In this document: positions 19,101 through 26,432 of the stretch, piece by piece
How the letters are laid out: each line of letters begins with the position of its first letter
Position numbering within the stretch: the stretch's first letter is position 1
NCBI GenBank assembly: GCA_026415195.1
Contig: JAOAHO010000020.1
Coordinates: forward strand, 1-44,212
Reading direction: 5' to 3'
DNA from: Bacteroidia bacterium
GTDB lineage: Bacteria > Bacteroidota > Bacteroidia > B-17B0 > Aurantibacillaceae
DNA length: 44,212 nucleotides
Translations under genes and position numbers: made by a program
The notes under the pieces: model-generated
What the model saw: only the letters and a program-made list of their open reading frames with translations
Database searches by the model: none
Told to the model about the DNA's origin: nothing

Positions 19101-19217
19101 GGCCTGTATGGTCTTGGAAAGATCATTGTTTTGCGGCAAGGTTCCGGATTTTTCTAACAGATTGATTCCCATGATGCTCAATACCGCTGCCAGGAACAGA
19201 AAAAATACTTTTTTCAT
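13161..19217 (-). CDS. Alpha-2-macroglobulin family protein
   Basis: This is a 2018-residue exported protein with an N-terminal signal sequence (MKKVFFLFLAAVLSIMGI) and no lipobox Cys. A helical region of several hundred residues comes first, followed by macroglobulin-type beta-domains; TDRAVYRPGQKVYFKS (about residue 605) is the MG2-type signature. A low-complexity Ala/Lys/Ser/Asn-rich stretch (about residues 1185-1246) precedes FFFPEL and the A2M domain (FKMPDALTRWKW). The thioester motif is intact as YPYECAEQTFSRF, with Cys1476 and Gln1479, ahead of the alpha-helical thioester-containing domain (LPGGAFSWFKGG). Bacterial homologues trap proteases in the envelope. No pbpC, the usual partner in Proteobacteria, is adjacent. 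The length is within the range of Bacteroidota members. Confidence 0.92.
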   Translation of the reverse strand: MKKVFFLFLAAVLSIMGINLLEKSGTLPQNNDLSKTIQALWKKVEEAEQNGKPQTALENSKKIYSLAKAGKLEGEAYKALCHIFKFTKDRDDYNFHKTITWFEAEAAKFNFPYDAFLLALAGDAVIQFADENRWETEDISENTDDEKSDSLAEQSTETLLKRAVRLYKKALEKRNKLLNLSFRDYPLVFEKGNEAGHERRGNLYTILSHRILSFLTTYDVTGVKLEWRESIGEEWFMTADQFVQKAKVKTFDAIENPEDLLSFLIKDNIQQLLSAGKQNELMDFDLFRYTFLKNHSGYLQHDSVFVNMLDRLLEFHKNNKYISELVYEKAVWLKYYAENAQLNTGSRNGMMKDALALLEKHIKGENKGNAQCKHLYEELKEQNIFSMITESAWEPGKPAFLTAKVKNISKLYFRIYKANEQDFYLDKFNFYEKEKWKKFITNKPLLEFSREWKSFNDYLPENVCMEIPGLDYGKYIIVACINPDFQPLNNKFQVMRHDITRITMVKRDMNGMSICKVLDRFNGQEIKNIKAEVLLKQYDNVNYTYYLKKIKEYQTDANGEFKLDIGNGHPYYNNFYVALRKDNDVFYSACYIYYHNEENQEKISSVMLTDRAVYRPGQKVYFKSVVFQRDNFGKAKELRKNQPITITVKDANGEIVKELSFTTNDFGAVSGEFNLPIGKLNGYFTISDGFTQKGILVEEYKRPTFYVETKPVENEYAFGENVRIPFKIQNYAGYAMKDVKVKFEIKRTISDYFYSYYRCWFPMNNVTKIIHSGELATNENGEAWVEFKPEKSPNHTPTQTYVYEISVNAVATNGESHEGLSMLYVSEYPYNLSLASDNEFFTDEGKSIMLKLSNLNGAALKNKDVDFKIFKLDEQEPRRKFLGLIPDIHTLDSTEFLKKFPYDEYVKQSTKENKKMKLVKEGTVKTDTSGNANLGVIIKEGGKYIIKAVVPGTKNKLWHEFGITAINPNENSVGADEFLKLCVRKKSVEPGSQINHKIYTSLKNIPFYSDFCSYGNLFNAEKLTQNSGWKNLAVKEEHRGGIYWSVFGMYANRFFHSAINIDVPFSNKKLTYELISFRSKTEPASEEKWKIRFLNPDKSPARVLLASAMYDASLDEFASNSFYHDFNMIYNKHYYWSYGVPASMNSYLVSFLPYKNVFIPLVNYPNIKDYDYYAAYSRYRGIRGIYNMNAAPVAALKEKADAEAKVPGEVSVNGSLSLPNQLVEDNNRSSSTASNPFKNTPKPRTNFNETAFFFPELKPNTNGEITLDFKMPDALTRWKWLNFAYTEDFKSVYFEQFIEAKKELMVRPNLPRFLLAEDTIIIKAEIVNLSGNNMNVSANIEFFDLFTNKILNADFLISGEKAIKNLGAIGQTALAEWKIKVPLKMEMAGIRIFAKSSTHTDGEESVLPVLPNRLVLTESYPFTVRDNKPFAVNFKKPLENNSASLIHKNFTLEYCPEPIWYAIQSMPYLMEYPYECAEQTFSRFYANSVSAFIMKKYPSISKAIQAWDLEKETTTSLLERNPELKQILLEETPWVMAAKNEKARKQNLKILMDVERMGSEIKSAEEKLKELQLPGGAFSWFKGGTDNAYITAYICEGYGHLHKLKIIDEIPPFIQKAVLYLDKYYKDVYKEIVRYDKNYKTNNHLSSDIIHYLYTRSYFKTLQSGVFNEEFMKYFHEQGKKYWMKNNTYMKGMLGLYFIRMNETKTHRAIMASLKEYAIKHADLGIYWKENYTPHWTNAPIEMQSLLIELFHESGEGNAWVDEMQNWLLKHKQTHAWSNTKSPCAAIYALLLNKNTLPTATEFTIDWNGTKEQLNNFNDFKTSSGTGYYVKNVQVNSTDQLNTLCNAQITKSSGGISWGALYWQYEEEYSKVKKSDAFGLSISRELLVRKSNEKTEKWQTFKPGMNLELGDKIRVKIIIKTDRDYEFIHIKDIRPSGCDPSENRSGYYYQNGLGYYMNIKDASTNFFMDYLRKGNYVLEYDIKLNNSGIFQMAPVQIQCMYAPEFRAFGNGQVLKCMK

Positions 19218-19234
19218 GATCTTATTTTACCTTT

Positions 19235-19265
19235 TAAAGATGCATTTTTTTCCATATTCCACAAA
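19235..19265 (-). promoter_or_regulatory. Possible promoter of the macroglobulin gene
   Basis: On the minus strand, TTTG (19262-19265) is separated by exactly 19 bases from CATCTTTA (19235-19242). This matches the Bacteroidota -33/-7 spacing but has two mismatches in the -7 box. The -7 box ends 17 bases before the ATG. Confidence 0.3.
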
Positions 19266-19370
19266 TAAAAATTTTGTGCAATTGACAATATACCAAAGCT
19301 AAAATTTTATGAAGAAAACACCATCATCAAAAACCAAAAGCCATACTCCACAGAAGAATGTTTTTTTTGG

Positions 19371-19378
19371 TAAATTTG
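19371..19378 (+). promoter_or_regulatory. Possible -7 box upstream of sulP
   Basis: TAAATTTG is an exact TAnnTTTG match, preceded by a T-run ending in TTTGG. It lies about 175 bases before the sulP ATG, which would give an unusually long leader, so a closer, less canonical promoter is possible. Confidence 0.35.
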
Positions 19379-19552
19379 TTATAATATTTTATCAAAAAAA
19401 ACATGTATTCTCATAAAGTTTCGATTAAAAACCCTATATAACTTACTTTGTATGAATTGTTTGATAAAAGAAAACCCCGCTTTTTTGCCCTCCTGTCCAA
19501 ATCAAATAAGATTATTTATACTTCAAAGTTTTTTCTGAACTTATTTTAAGTC

Positions 19553-21025
19553 ATGAAAAAGATTCCCTGGGGTGATTTTCGATCGGGGCTGGTGGTGTTC
19601 CTGGTGGCACTTCCACTCTGTCTGGGAATTGCCATGGCGTGTGATGTTCCTCCGGAAGCGGGACTATGGTCGGGGATTATTGGCGGAGTGGCGGTTACTA
19701 TTTTCTCGGGTTCAAGGTTAAGCGTCAGCGGCCCCGCAGCCGGGCTGATTTCCATCATCATCGCCGGCATTGCTTCAGTAAAAAGCATGGATCATTTTTT
19801 TCTGGCCGTCAGCCTGGCAGGGGCATTACAAATTATTATGCGTATCCTGAACATGGGGCAAATCACCGTCCTGATACCGAATGCCGTAATCTACGGGATG
19901 TTATCAGGAGTGGGGATTATCATCATCCTCAAACAAATACCCCACCTCATCGGTTATGATCCCGATTTCGAAGGCGATATGACCTTTTCGGAATTCTTCG
20001 GCAGCAATACTTTTCAAACCCTTTATGATGCTTTTATCCACCTGCAGGACGGTCCCATGATCATTGGCCTTTCAGGGCTGACTTTCCTTATTATAGGAGA
20101 TAAAATTTTAGAAAAAAAATTCCGGTTTTTTAAAATTATCCCCATCAGTTTGTGTGCCGTCCTGATCGGGGTAACGTTGGTGTATTTTTTTAACCACCAA
20201 CAAAAAAGTATCTTTTTCGTACACGATGAAAACCGCATACAGTTGCCCGCAGGTCATCAATCCCTGCGCTTTCTGACTTTCGATTTTTCTACATTAACCA
20301 ATTTTGCTTTTTGGAAGATGGCCTTCACTATCGGAATTGTGGCCACACTGGAAAGTCTGCTTTGTATTGAAGCCGTTGATAAACTGGATCCCGAGAAAAG
20401 AGTATCCGACAAAAACAAAGAACTGGTGGCACAAGGCATAGGAAATATCTTTTGTGGCCTTTTCTGTGCCTTGCCCGTCACTTCCGTTATAGTACGGAGT
20501 TCCGCCAACATTTACGCAGGAGCCAAAACAAAATTGTCATCCATTGTTCATGGAATTTATTTGCTGATTGCCATATACACCCTGTCTGATTTTATAAACC
20601 TTATTCCCAAAGCATCCCTTGCTGCCATACTGATTATGGTAGGATTTAAATTAAATAAGCCCGAATTGTATATGAACATGGTGAAAAGCGGGGCAAGACA
20701 ATACATTCCTTTTTTTGTCACCCTGATGGTAATGATCTTTACCGACCTGCTCACCGGTGTGCTGGCGGGGTGTTTAGCATCCCTCCTTTTCATTGTTCAC
20801 ACCTTGCCCTCGGCTCAAATAAAAATCAGTAAGCGAAATAAAACAATAAGCGTCAGGCTACCCGAATATGTAACTTTCCTTCATAAATTGAAACTAAAAA
20901 AAATCCGGGAAAAGATAAAGTCAAGGGCTATTGTTTTTGACGAAAGTAAATGTCGTTACATTGATCCCGACTGTATGGAAATCATTCATTCCATTAAATC
21001 CTCATCTTCTTCCGAAATTAATTGA
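19553..21025 (+). CDS. SulP-family inorganic anion transporter
   Basis: This 490-residue membrane protein has the SulP/SLC26 opening FRSGLVVFLVALPLCLGIAM, followed by IIGGVAVTIFSGSRLSVSGPAAGL and about ten to twelve hydrophobic segments. Bacterial SulP proteins carry sulfate, bicarbonate or dicarboxylates; residues here do not settle which. The cytosolic C-terminal STAS domain is short. It reaches the strand AIVFDESKCRYIDPDCMEII and then stops within about 15 residues, so the last strand-helix unit of a normal STAS domain seems to be missing. No carbonic anhydrase is fused. The stop TGA overlaps an in-frame TTG of era, but the likelier era start is 42 bases further on. Confidence 0.92.
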   Translation: MKKIPWGDFRSGLVVFLVALPLCLGIAMACDVPPEAGLWSGIIGGVAVTIFSGSRLSVSGPAAGLISIIIAGIASVKSMDHFFLAVSLAGALQIIMRILNMGQITVLIPNAVIYGMLSGVGIIIILKQIPHLIGYDPDFEGDMTFSEFFGSNTFQTLYDAFIHLQDGPMIIGLSGLTFLIIGDKILEKKFRFFKIIPISLCAVLIGVTLVYFFNHQQKSIFFVHDENRIQLPAGHQSLRFLTFDFSTLTNFAFWKMAFTIGIVATLESLLCIEAVDKLDPEKRVSDKNKELVAQGIGNIFCGLFCALPVTSVIVRSSANIYAGAKTKLSSIVHGIYLLIAIYTLSDFINLIPKASLAAILIMVGFKLNKPELYMNMVKSGARQYIPFFVTLMVMIFTDLLTGVLAGCLASLLFIVHTLPSAQIKISKRNKTISVRLPEYVTFLHKLKLKKIREKIKSRAIVFDESKCRYIDPDCMEIIHSIKSSSSSEIN

Positions 21026-21066
21026 TTTTATTTAACTTTCTAAAAGCATTTCCAGTAATTTTGAAT

Positions 21067-21954
21067 GTGGCTTTCAAATGCGGATACGTTAATATTGTAG
21101 GTGCGCCCAATGTGGGTAAATCCACTCTTACCAATGCCCTGCTTGGTGAAAAAATTTCCATCGTCACTTCCAAAGCCCAAACCACCCGGCAACGTATCCT
21201 GGGCATATCAACCACTGAAGATTATCAACTCATCATCTCCGACAGCCCGGGGTATATACTCAAACCTGCTTATGAACTTCATAAGCGCATGATGAAATTT
21301 GTGGACGATTCATTCCTGGATGCCGATGTGTTGATTTTCCTGACGGATATCTTTGAAGATATCATGCCGGATGAAAAATTTTTAGACAAAGTGAACAATG
21401 CCGAATGTCCGTTAATTGTGGCCATCAACAAAATTGATGCCGACAAAAAAAATGCCGTAGTTGAATTGGAAAAAAAATGGAAAACAAAATTTCCCCGTGC
21501 AGAACTTTTCAAAATATCCGCACTGTTGGGGGCCGGAGTTCCGGAATTGAAAAAGCGAATCATTGAATTATTACCCGAACATCCTGCCTTCTTTGAGGCC
21601 GACCAACTTTCCGATCGTTCCGAGCGTTTTATTATGAGCGAAATTATTCGAGAAAAAATTTTTCTTTTATATGGTGAAGAAGTTCCCTACGCTTCGGAAG
21701 TAGTGGTTACGGAATTTAAAGACAAAACCAATGTCCTATTTGTTCGTGCTGAAATTTGGGTGGAACGTGAAAGCCAAAAAGTAATTTTGTTGGGAAAAAA
21801 CGGAAACAAAATAAAAAAATTAGGAACGATGTCGAGGGAAGATGCAGAACGTTTTTTTAATAAAAAAATTTATCTGGAATTGTTTGTGAAAGTGGAAAAA
21901 GATTGGAGGAAAAATCCTCAACGTCTGCAACAATTGGGGTACACCACCGAATAA
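21067..21954 (+). CDS. era: GTPase Era
   Basis: Era is a GTPase with a KH domain that binds the 3' end of 16S rRNA and assists assembly of the 30S subunit. The G1 motif GAPNVGKST, G3 DSPG, G4 NKID and G5 SAL are all visible. The KH domain has VILLGKNGNKIKKLG. There is no ATG at the N terminus. The frame can start at TTG 21022, TTG 21061 or GTG 21067. The GTG gives VAFKCGYVNIVGAPN, which aligns with the usual Era start a few residues before GYVNI, so it is preferred; length 295 residues. TAATTTTG at 21056-21063 fits TAnnTTTG but is too close to the start to be trusted. rimO follows after 10 bases. Confidence 0.93.
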   Translation: MAFKCGYVNIVGAPNVGKSTLTNALLGEKISIVTSKAQTTRQRILGISTTEDYQLIISDSPGYILKPAYELHKRMMKFVDDSFLDADVLIFLTDIFEDIMPDEKFLDKVNNAECPLIVAINKIDADKKNAVVELEKKWKTKFPRAELFKISALLGAGVPELKKRIIELLPEHPAFFEADQLSDRSERFIMSEIIREKIFLLYGEEVPYASEVVVTEFKDKTNVLFVRAEIWVERESQKVILLGKNGNKIKKLGTMSREDAERFFNKKIYLELFVKVEKDWRKNPQRLQQLGYTTE

Positions 21955-21964
21955 TATCAGTTCT

Positions 21965-23281
21965 ATGAGAGCCAAATCTGCCGAAAAAAGAAAAGTGCAT
22001 ATCGTTACGTTGGGTTGCAGCAAAAATCAGTCGGATTCCGAAGATCTGGCTTCAGCACTTGCTGCTTCAGGGTTTGAAGTGAAGCATGCCGAAATCGGTG
22101 AAGAAGAACAAATTGTGATCATCAACACCTGCGGGTTCATTGAAAGTGCCAAAGAGCAAAGCATTAATACCATACTCCATTACGAAGAATTAAAAAAAGA
22201 AGGCATCATAAAAAAATTGTATGTCAGCGGATGTTTGAGCGAGCGCTACAAGGATGTTTTGAAAAAAAACATTCCCGGCGTTGACGCGTTTTTCGGCACG
22301 CGGGATTTGCCTCTCATCCTGAAAACACTGAAAGCCGATTACAAAAAGGAACTGGTGGGCGAACGTCTGATCAGTACACCAAAGCATTATGCTTATTTGA
22401 AAATTTCAGAGGGATGCGACCGCCCCTGCAGCTTTTGTGCCATCCCCTTAATGCGGGGCAATCATGTTTCGGTTCCCATGGAAGATTTGCTGAGCAGGGC
22501 AGAAAAACTTTCGGCTCAGGGCGTGAAAGAGTTATTAATTATTGCCCAGGACTCCACCTACTACGGCCTTGATTTGTATGGAAAGCGAAAACTTGCGGAA
22601 CTTCTTGATCGCTTAAGCGATGTTCAGGGCATTTCATGGATACGCCTTCATTACGCTTTTCCCGGCGGATTTCCTATGGATGTTTTGGATGTAATGAAGC
22701 GCAAAAACAACATTTGCAAATACCTCGACATGCCGCTTCAGCATATTAACGATACCATTCTGAAAAGCATGCGCAGAGGCATCACAAAGGAAAAGACTAT
22801 TCGGCTATTGGAAGAAATAAGAAATAAAATCCCTGACATCACTCTGCGTACCACCCTGATTTCGGGCTATCCGGGCGAAACACAAGCCATGCACGAAGAA
22901 TTGCTGGAATTCGTGGAAAACACGAAGTTCGACCGCCTGGGAGTTTTTACCTACTCACATGAAGAAAACACCCATGCTTTTTCGCTGAATAACGATGTTC
23001 CAGATGAAATCAAAAAGCAGAGGGTATCCGAGATAATGGAAACACAGAGAATTATCGCATTAAGGAAAAATGAAGAAAAAATCGGAAAAACCCTCAGAGT
23101 AATCATTGACAGAAAAGAGAAAGATTATTATATAGGACGTACAGAAGCCGACAGCCCCGACGTGGATCAGGAAGTATTAATTCACAGCGACCAAGAACTG
23201 AAAATTGGTAATTTTTATATGGTTAAGATTAAAAATGCAATGGAATATGATCTGACCGGAGAAGAAGTTTTGGAGTATTGA
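21965..23281 (+). CDS. rimO: Ribosomal protein uS12 methylthiotransferase RimO
   Basis: This 438-residue radical-SAM enzyme methylthiolates the conserved Asp of ribosomal protein S12. The N-terminal UPF0004 domain carries Cys18 (TLGCSKNQSDSE), Cys56 (NTCGF) and Cys90 (SGC), which bind the auxiliary cluster. The radical-SAM motif CDRPCSFC gives Cys151, Cys155 and Cys158. The C-terminal TRAM domain follows TLRVIIDRKE. The TLGCSKNQSDSE opening separates RimO from the tRNA enzyme MiaB. It is the last gene of the sulP-era-rimO run, so two ribosome-related genes sit together. Confidence 0.97.
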   Translation: MRAKSAEKRKVHIVTLGCSKNQSDSEDLASALAASGFEVKHAEIGEEEQIVIINTCGFIESAKEQSINTILHYEELKKEGIIKKLYVSGCLSERYKDVLKKNIPGVDAFFGTRDLPLILKTLKADYKKELVGERLISTPKHYAYLKISEGCDRPCSFCAIPLMRGNHVSVPMEDLLSRAEKLSAQGVKELLIIAQDSTYYGLDLYGKRKLAELLDRLSDVQGISWIRLHYAFPGGFPMDVLDVMKRKNNICKYLDMPLQHINDTILKSMRRGITKEKTIRLLEEIRNKIPDITLRTTLISGYPGETQAMHEELLEFVENTKFDRLGVFTYSHEENTHAFSLNNDVPDEIKKQRVSEIMETQRIIALRKNEEKIGKTLRVIIDRKEKDYYIGRTEADSPDVDQEVLIHSDQELKIGNFYMVKIKNAMEYDLTGEEVLEY

Positions 23282-23384
23282 AAAAACTTTTCATTAGAAT
23301 TATTTTATTATTCACACAAAGTTAACGGCTCAATTTTTACTATACCTTCACCTGATAATTTTCACTGAAAGCTTAAAGGCATAT

Positions 23385-23957
23385 TTATCCTCCCGTTTTT
23401 CTGACCGTGGTGGTTTTCTTGGGTGCACCTCCACCCGATTTGGTTTTCACGGCCTCTGTATTCTTAGTTTTTGATGTTGATTTTTTTACGGTTTTAGGTT
23501 CGTCGGATTTTATCTCCTGCTTTTTATCAACTGCCTCCGAAGTTTTTTCATCTTCCGCCACCTGAAGATTCCCGGTTTGTTGTAAAATATTATACCAATT
23601 GAAAAACTTTCGCATGTTACTTACATACACCCGTTCTTTATCATAGTCGGGAAGAATACTTTCAAATTCCTTAATAATTTCTTTATCATCAGCCTTATGG
23701 GATATAGCGGGGCCATTATTGGTTTTTTCAAAGAGAGTATAATAAATTTCGGCAAGTGGTTTTTCACCATCCTGCACATACATGCTGATATCGGCCAGAT
23801 TAGAAATACGGGTAAGGGCCGAAATGGAAGTGCGTTGTTTGGTTACCAGGTTCTCGACGATGACATGGGCTTTGGATGATGAAATGATTTTATACAAACC
23901 CGGTTCGCCACTGATGGCGATGATTTTGTCGAGTTTAATTTTTTTCTTTTCGCTCAT
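23385..23957 (-). CDS. DUF5606 family protein
   Basis: This 190-residue protein matches the Bacteroidota-restricted DUF5606 family, with LDKIIAISGEPGLYKIISSS, then VIVENLVTKQRTSISALTRISNLADISMY, and LAEIYYTLFEK. The folded part covers about residues 8-135. The last 45 residues are a Lys/Thr/Ser/Gly-rich disordered tail (KKSTSKTKNT, GGGAPKKTTT), suggesting contact with nucleic acid or a membrane surface (inference only). Its function is unknown. It begins 21 bases after the lpdA stop and is probably cotranscribed with it. The 103 bases beyond its stop, towards rimO, hold no convincing terminator. Confidence 0.88.
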   Translation of the reverse strand: MSEKKKIKLDKIIAISGEPGLYKIISSSKAHVIVENLVTKQRTSISALTRISNLADISMYVQDGEKPLAEIYYTLFEKTNNGPAISHKADDKEIIKEFESILPDYDKERVYVSNMRKFFNWYNILQQTGNLQVAEDEKTSEAVDKKQEIKSDEPKTVKKSTSKTKNTEAVKTKSGGGAPKKTTTVRKTGG

Positions 23958-23978
23958 GGTTATGGATTATGATATTAA

Positions 23979-25370
23979 TTACAGGTGAATAACTTCTCCG
24001 TAAGCAGCCGCTGCGGCTTCCATAATGGCTTCACTCATGGTAGGATGCGGATGTACGGTTTTAATCAGTTCATGCCCTGTGGTTTCGAGCTTACGGATGG
24101 CCACGGCTTCGGCAATCATTTCTGTAACATTGGCTCCAATCATATGGGCGCCCAGTAATTCACCGTATTTGGCATCAAAAATCAGTTTGATGAATCCATC
24201 GGAAGCCCCGGCTGCTTTGGCTTTTCCTGAAGCCGTAAAGGGGAATTTCCCGACTTTAATCTGATAACCGGCTTCTTTGGCTTTCTTTTCGGTATATCCC
24301 ACGGAAGCAATTTCGGGCTGGCAGTATGTGCAACCCGGAATATTGTTATAGTCGAGGGGCTCCACGTGCATGCCTTTGATTTTTTCCACGCATATAATTC
24401 CCTCGGCGCTGGCCACGTGTGCCAATGCCTGCCCGGGAACACAATCCCCAATGGCATAATATCCGGGAACGTTGGTGGCATAAAATTTATCTACCACAAT
24501 TTTTCCTTTGTCGGTTTTGATGCCCACATCTTCCAGTCCAATGCCTTCAATATTAGCCTGAATTCCAACGGCCGAAAGCACAATATCGGCTTCAAGGGTG
24601 ATTTCACCTGAAGGAGTTTTTACTTTGGCCTTACAACCACTTCCCTTTGTATCTACTGACAACACTTCCGAACTGGTATAGATATCAATGCCGATTTTTT
24701 TAAATGATTTTTCAAGTTGCTTGCTTACTTCTTCATCTTCCACCGGAACAATATTGGGCATAAATTCCACGATGGTAACCTTGGTGCCCATCGTTGCATA
24801 AAAATAAGCAAATTCCACACCAATTGCACCGCTGCCCACCACAATCATGCTTTTAGGCTGTTGGGGCAAAGTCATGGCTTCCCTGTAACCAATGATTTTT
24901 TTACCATCTTGCGGAAGATTGGGAAGTTGCCTGGAACGGGCACCGGTAGCTATAATGATATGATTGGCGGAATATTCTTTTGTCTTACCATCGGCAGCAG
25001 TTACGCTGACTTTCTTGCCAGGACGTACTTTTCCGGTTCCGTATATTACTTCAATTTTGTTTTTCTTCATCAGGAATTGAACCCCTTTGCTCATGCTTTC
25101 GGCCACATCCCGGCTTCGTTTAATTACAGCTCCAAAATCGGCTTTGACATCAGAAGTTACGATGCCGTAATCTTTTGCATGCTTCAAATATTCAAACACC
25201 TGGGCACTTTTGAGCAATGCCTTAGTAGGTATACATCCCCAGTTCAGGCAAACCCCACCCAGGCTCTCTTTTTCCACGATGGCGGTTTTAAAACCCAGTT
25301 GGGATGCACGGATAGCCGTTACATACCCTCCCGGACCGCTCCCAATAACGATAATGTCGAAGTCAGCCAT
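23979..25370 (-). CDS. lpdA: Dihydrolipoyl dehydrogenase (E3)
   Basis: This 463-residue flavoprotein reoxidises dihydrolipoamide in 2-oxoacid dehydrogenase complexes and the glycine cleavage system. The FAD motif is GSGPGGYVTAIRASQLG, with redox cysteines Cys41 and Cys46 in GGVCLNWGC and the NAD-binding motif GSGAIGVEFA. The C-terminal His-containing motif is HPHPTMSEAIMEA. No E1 or E2 genes are in the window. Bacteroidota often carry several paralogues, so which complex it serves is not clear. It lies 57 bases downstream of aroF on the same strand, with its own possible promoter. Confidence 0.96.
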   Translation of the reverse strand: MADFDIIVIGSGPGGYVTAIRASQLGFKTAIVEKESLGGVCLNWGCIPTKALLKSAQVFEYLKHAKDYGIVTSDVKADFGAVIKRSRDVAESMSKGVQFLMKKNKIEVIYGTGKVRPGKKVSVTAADGKTKEYSANHIIIATGARSRQLPNLPQDGKKIIGYREAMTLPQQPKSMIVVGSGAIGVEFAYFYATMGTKVTIVEFMPNIVPVEDEEVSKQLEKSFKKIGIDIYTSSEVLSVDTKGSGCKAKVKTPSGEITLEADIVLSAVGIQANIEGIGLEDVGIKTDKGKIVVDKFYATNVPGYYAIGDCVPGQALAHVASAEGIICVEKIKGMHVEPLDYNNIPGCTYCQPEIASVGYTEKKAKEAGYQIKVGKFPFTASGKAKAAGASDGFIKLIFDAKYGELLGAHMIGANVTEMIAEAVAIRKLETTGHELIKTVHPHPTMSEAIMEAAAAAYGEVIHL

Positions 25371-25391
25371 GATGCAAAGGAATAAGTGTGG

Positions 25392-25399
25392 CTAAGATA
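25392..25399 (-). promoter_or_regulatory. Possible -7 box for lpdA
   Basis: TATCTTAG on the minus strand has one mismatch to TAnnTTTG. It lies 21 bases before the lpdA ATG, a spacing like that of purA. It would allow lpdA expression independently of the trp operon upstream. Confidence 0.35.
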
Positions 25400-25427
25400 C
25401 AATTTTTAATAGAAAAGGATATCAAAA

Positions 25428-26432
25428 TTAACACGCAAATAATTGTTTAATTCCATTCAACAAAATGTCAAATTCTCCGAAATTAAGGGTTTGTTGGCCG
25501 TCGGACATGGCTTTTTCGGGTTGGGGATGAATTTCCACAATAATCCCGTCGGCACCGGCGGCCAATGCTGCCATGCCAATCTGTGGTACCAGTTTTCTGA
25601 TGCCGATACCATGGGATGGATCCCCAAATACGGGCAAATGGCTTTTATCTTTTAAAATGGCAATGGCATTCACATCAAAACAGTTCCGATAGGCATTTTC
25701 AAAACTGCGTATTCCTCTTTCACATAAAATAATATCCGGGTTGCCAGCAGAATAAATATATTCCGCAGAATAAAGCAATTCATCAATGCTTCCCGAAATT
25801 CCTCTTTTTAGTAATACCGGCTTACCGGCTTTGCCCAATGCATCCAGCAGGTTGAAATTCTGCGAATTTCGTGCCCCCACCTGAAACACATCCACATACG
25901 GCAGCATTTCGTCAATTTGTTTTCTTTCCATAACTTCCGTGACAATCTTGATTCCGTAAGAAGAAGCCGTTTTATGAAACATTTTTAAACCTTCGATGCC
26001 AAGGCCCCTGAAGCTGTACGGAGAACTTCTGGGTTTGAAAATGCCGCCGCGCATTAATCGAATCTGGCGGCTTTTTAAAAAACGACAAACATTTTCCACC
26101 TGTTCTTCGCTCTCAACAGAACACGGGCCTGCAATGATTTTCTCTCCTTTTTCGCCTCCTATTTCTACTCCGTCACCAAGGCGTATGATGGTGTTCTCCA
26201 CTCTCCATTTATTTGAAACCAACGGATAAGGATCGGGAACAAAATGTACATCCGAAACCCCTTCCAAACTTCCGATTGCGCGGATATCAATAGTGTCCTT
26301 ATGCTCCACTACCCAAATAACTTTTTGCTTGACCAATACTTCTGTGTAGCGGCAATGCATACGGGAAATCTTTTCCGAAATGAATTGCTTTTGTTCAGGA
26401 GAAATTTGATTATCAATTTGAACCAGGATCAT
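25428..26432 (-). CDS. aroF: 3-deoxy-7-phosphoheptulonate (DAHP) synthase
   Basis: This 334-residue enzyme condenses phosphoenolpyruvate and erythrose 4-phosphate, the first step of aromatic amino acid synthesis. The N-terminal ~75 residues form the ferredoxin-like regulatory domain seen in the Thermotoga maritima type of enzyme, and the length is nearly the same. The catalytic barrel shows AGPCSVES, RGGIFKPRSSPYSFRGLG, KRG and FGDPSHGIG. Metal and substrate residues (Cys of GPCS, the Lys of FKPRSS, His of DPSHG) are in place. It is the last gene of the trp operon and overlaps trpA by 20 bases, so it should share the tryptophan attenuator. In the T. maritima enzyme the extra domain gives feedback inhibition by Tyr or Phe. 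Confidence 0.95.
   Translation of the reverse strand: MILVQIDNQISPEQKQFISEKISRMHCRYTEVLVKQKVIWVVEHKDTIDIRAIGSLEGVSDVHFVPDPYPLVSNKWRVENTIIRLGDGVEIGGEKGEKIIAGPCSVESEEQVENVCRFLKSRQIRLMRGGIFKPRSSPYSFRGLGIEGLKMFHKTASSYGIKIVTEVMERKQIDEMLPYVDVFQVGARNSQNFNLLDALGKAGKPVLLKRGISGSIDELLYSAEYIYSAGNPDIILCERGIRSFENAYRNCFDVNAIAILKDKSHLPVFGDPSHGIGIRKLVPQIGMAALAAGADGIIVEIHPQPEKAMSDGQQTLNFGEFDILLNGIKQLFAC

Larger units (their letters stand above)
19218..19552. other. 335-base divergent intergenic region (A2M / sulP)
   Basis: This is a very A/T-rich spacer between divergent genes. It holds candidate promoter boxes for both sides (listed separately) and two tiny plus-strand reading frames of 28-35 codons beginning at ATGs near 19310 and 19452, for which I see no support. 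I find no tRNA, no strong hairpin and no repeat. Confidence 0.6.

Noticed and set aside
19310-19534. Two small plus-strand frames (28-35 codons) in the A2M/sulP spacer
   Set aside because: They are short and low in complexity, have no conserved motif, and one includes the TAAATTTG box. I see no support for translation.
21056-21063. TAATTTTG as an era promoter
   Set aside because: It fits the consensus but ends three bases before the preferred GTG, inside the sulP-era-rimO run, so chance is more likely.
23282-23384. Search for a bidirectional terminator between rimO and the DUF5606 gene
   Set aside because: A/T-rich with only 4-bp stems; nothing convincing was found.
24717-25385. 222-codon plus-strand frame opposite lpdA
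   Set aside because: It is antisense to a clear conserved gene and its translation matches no family I recognise; likely a codon-use shadow.
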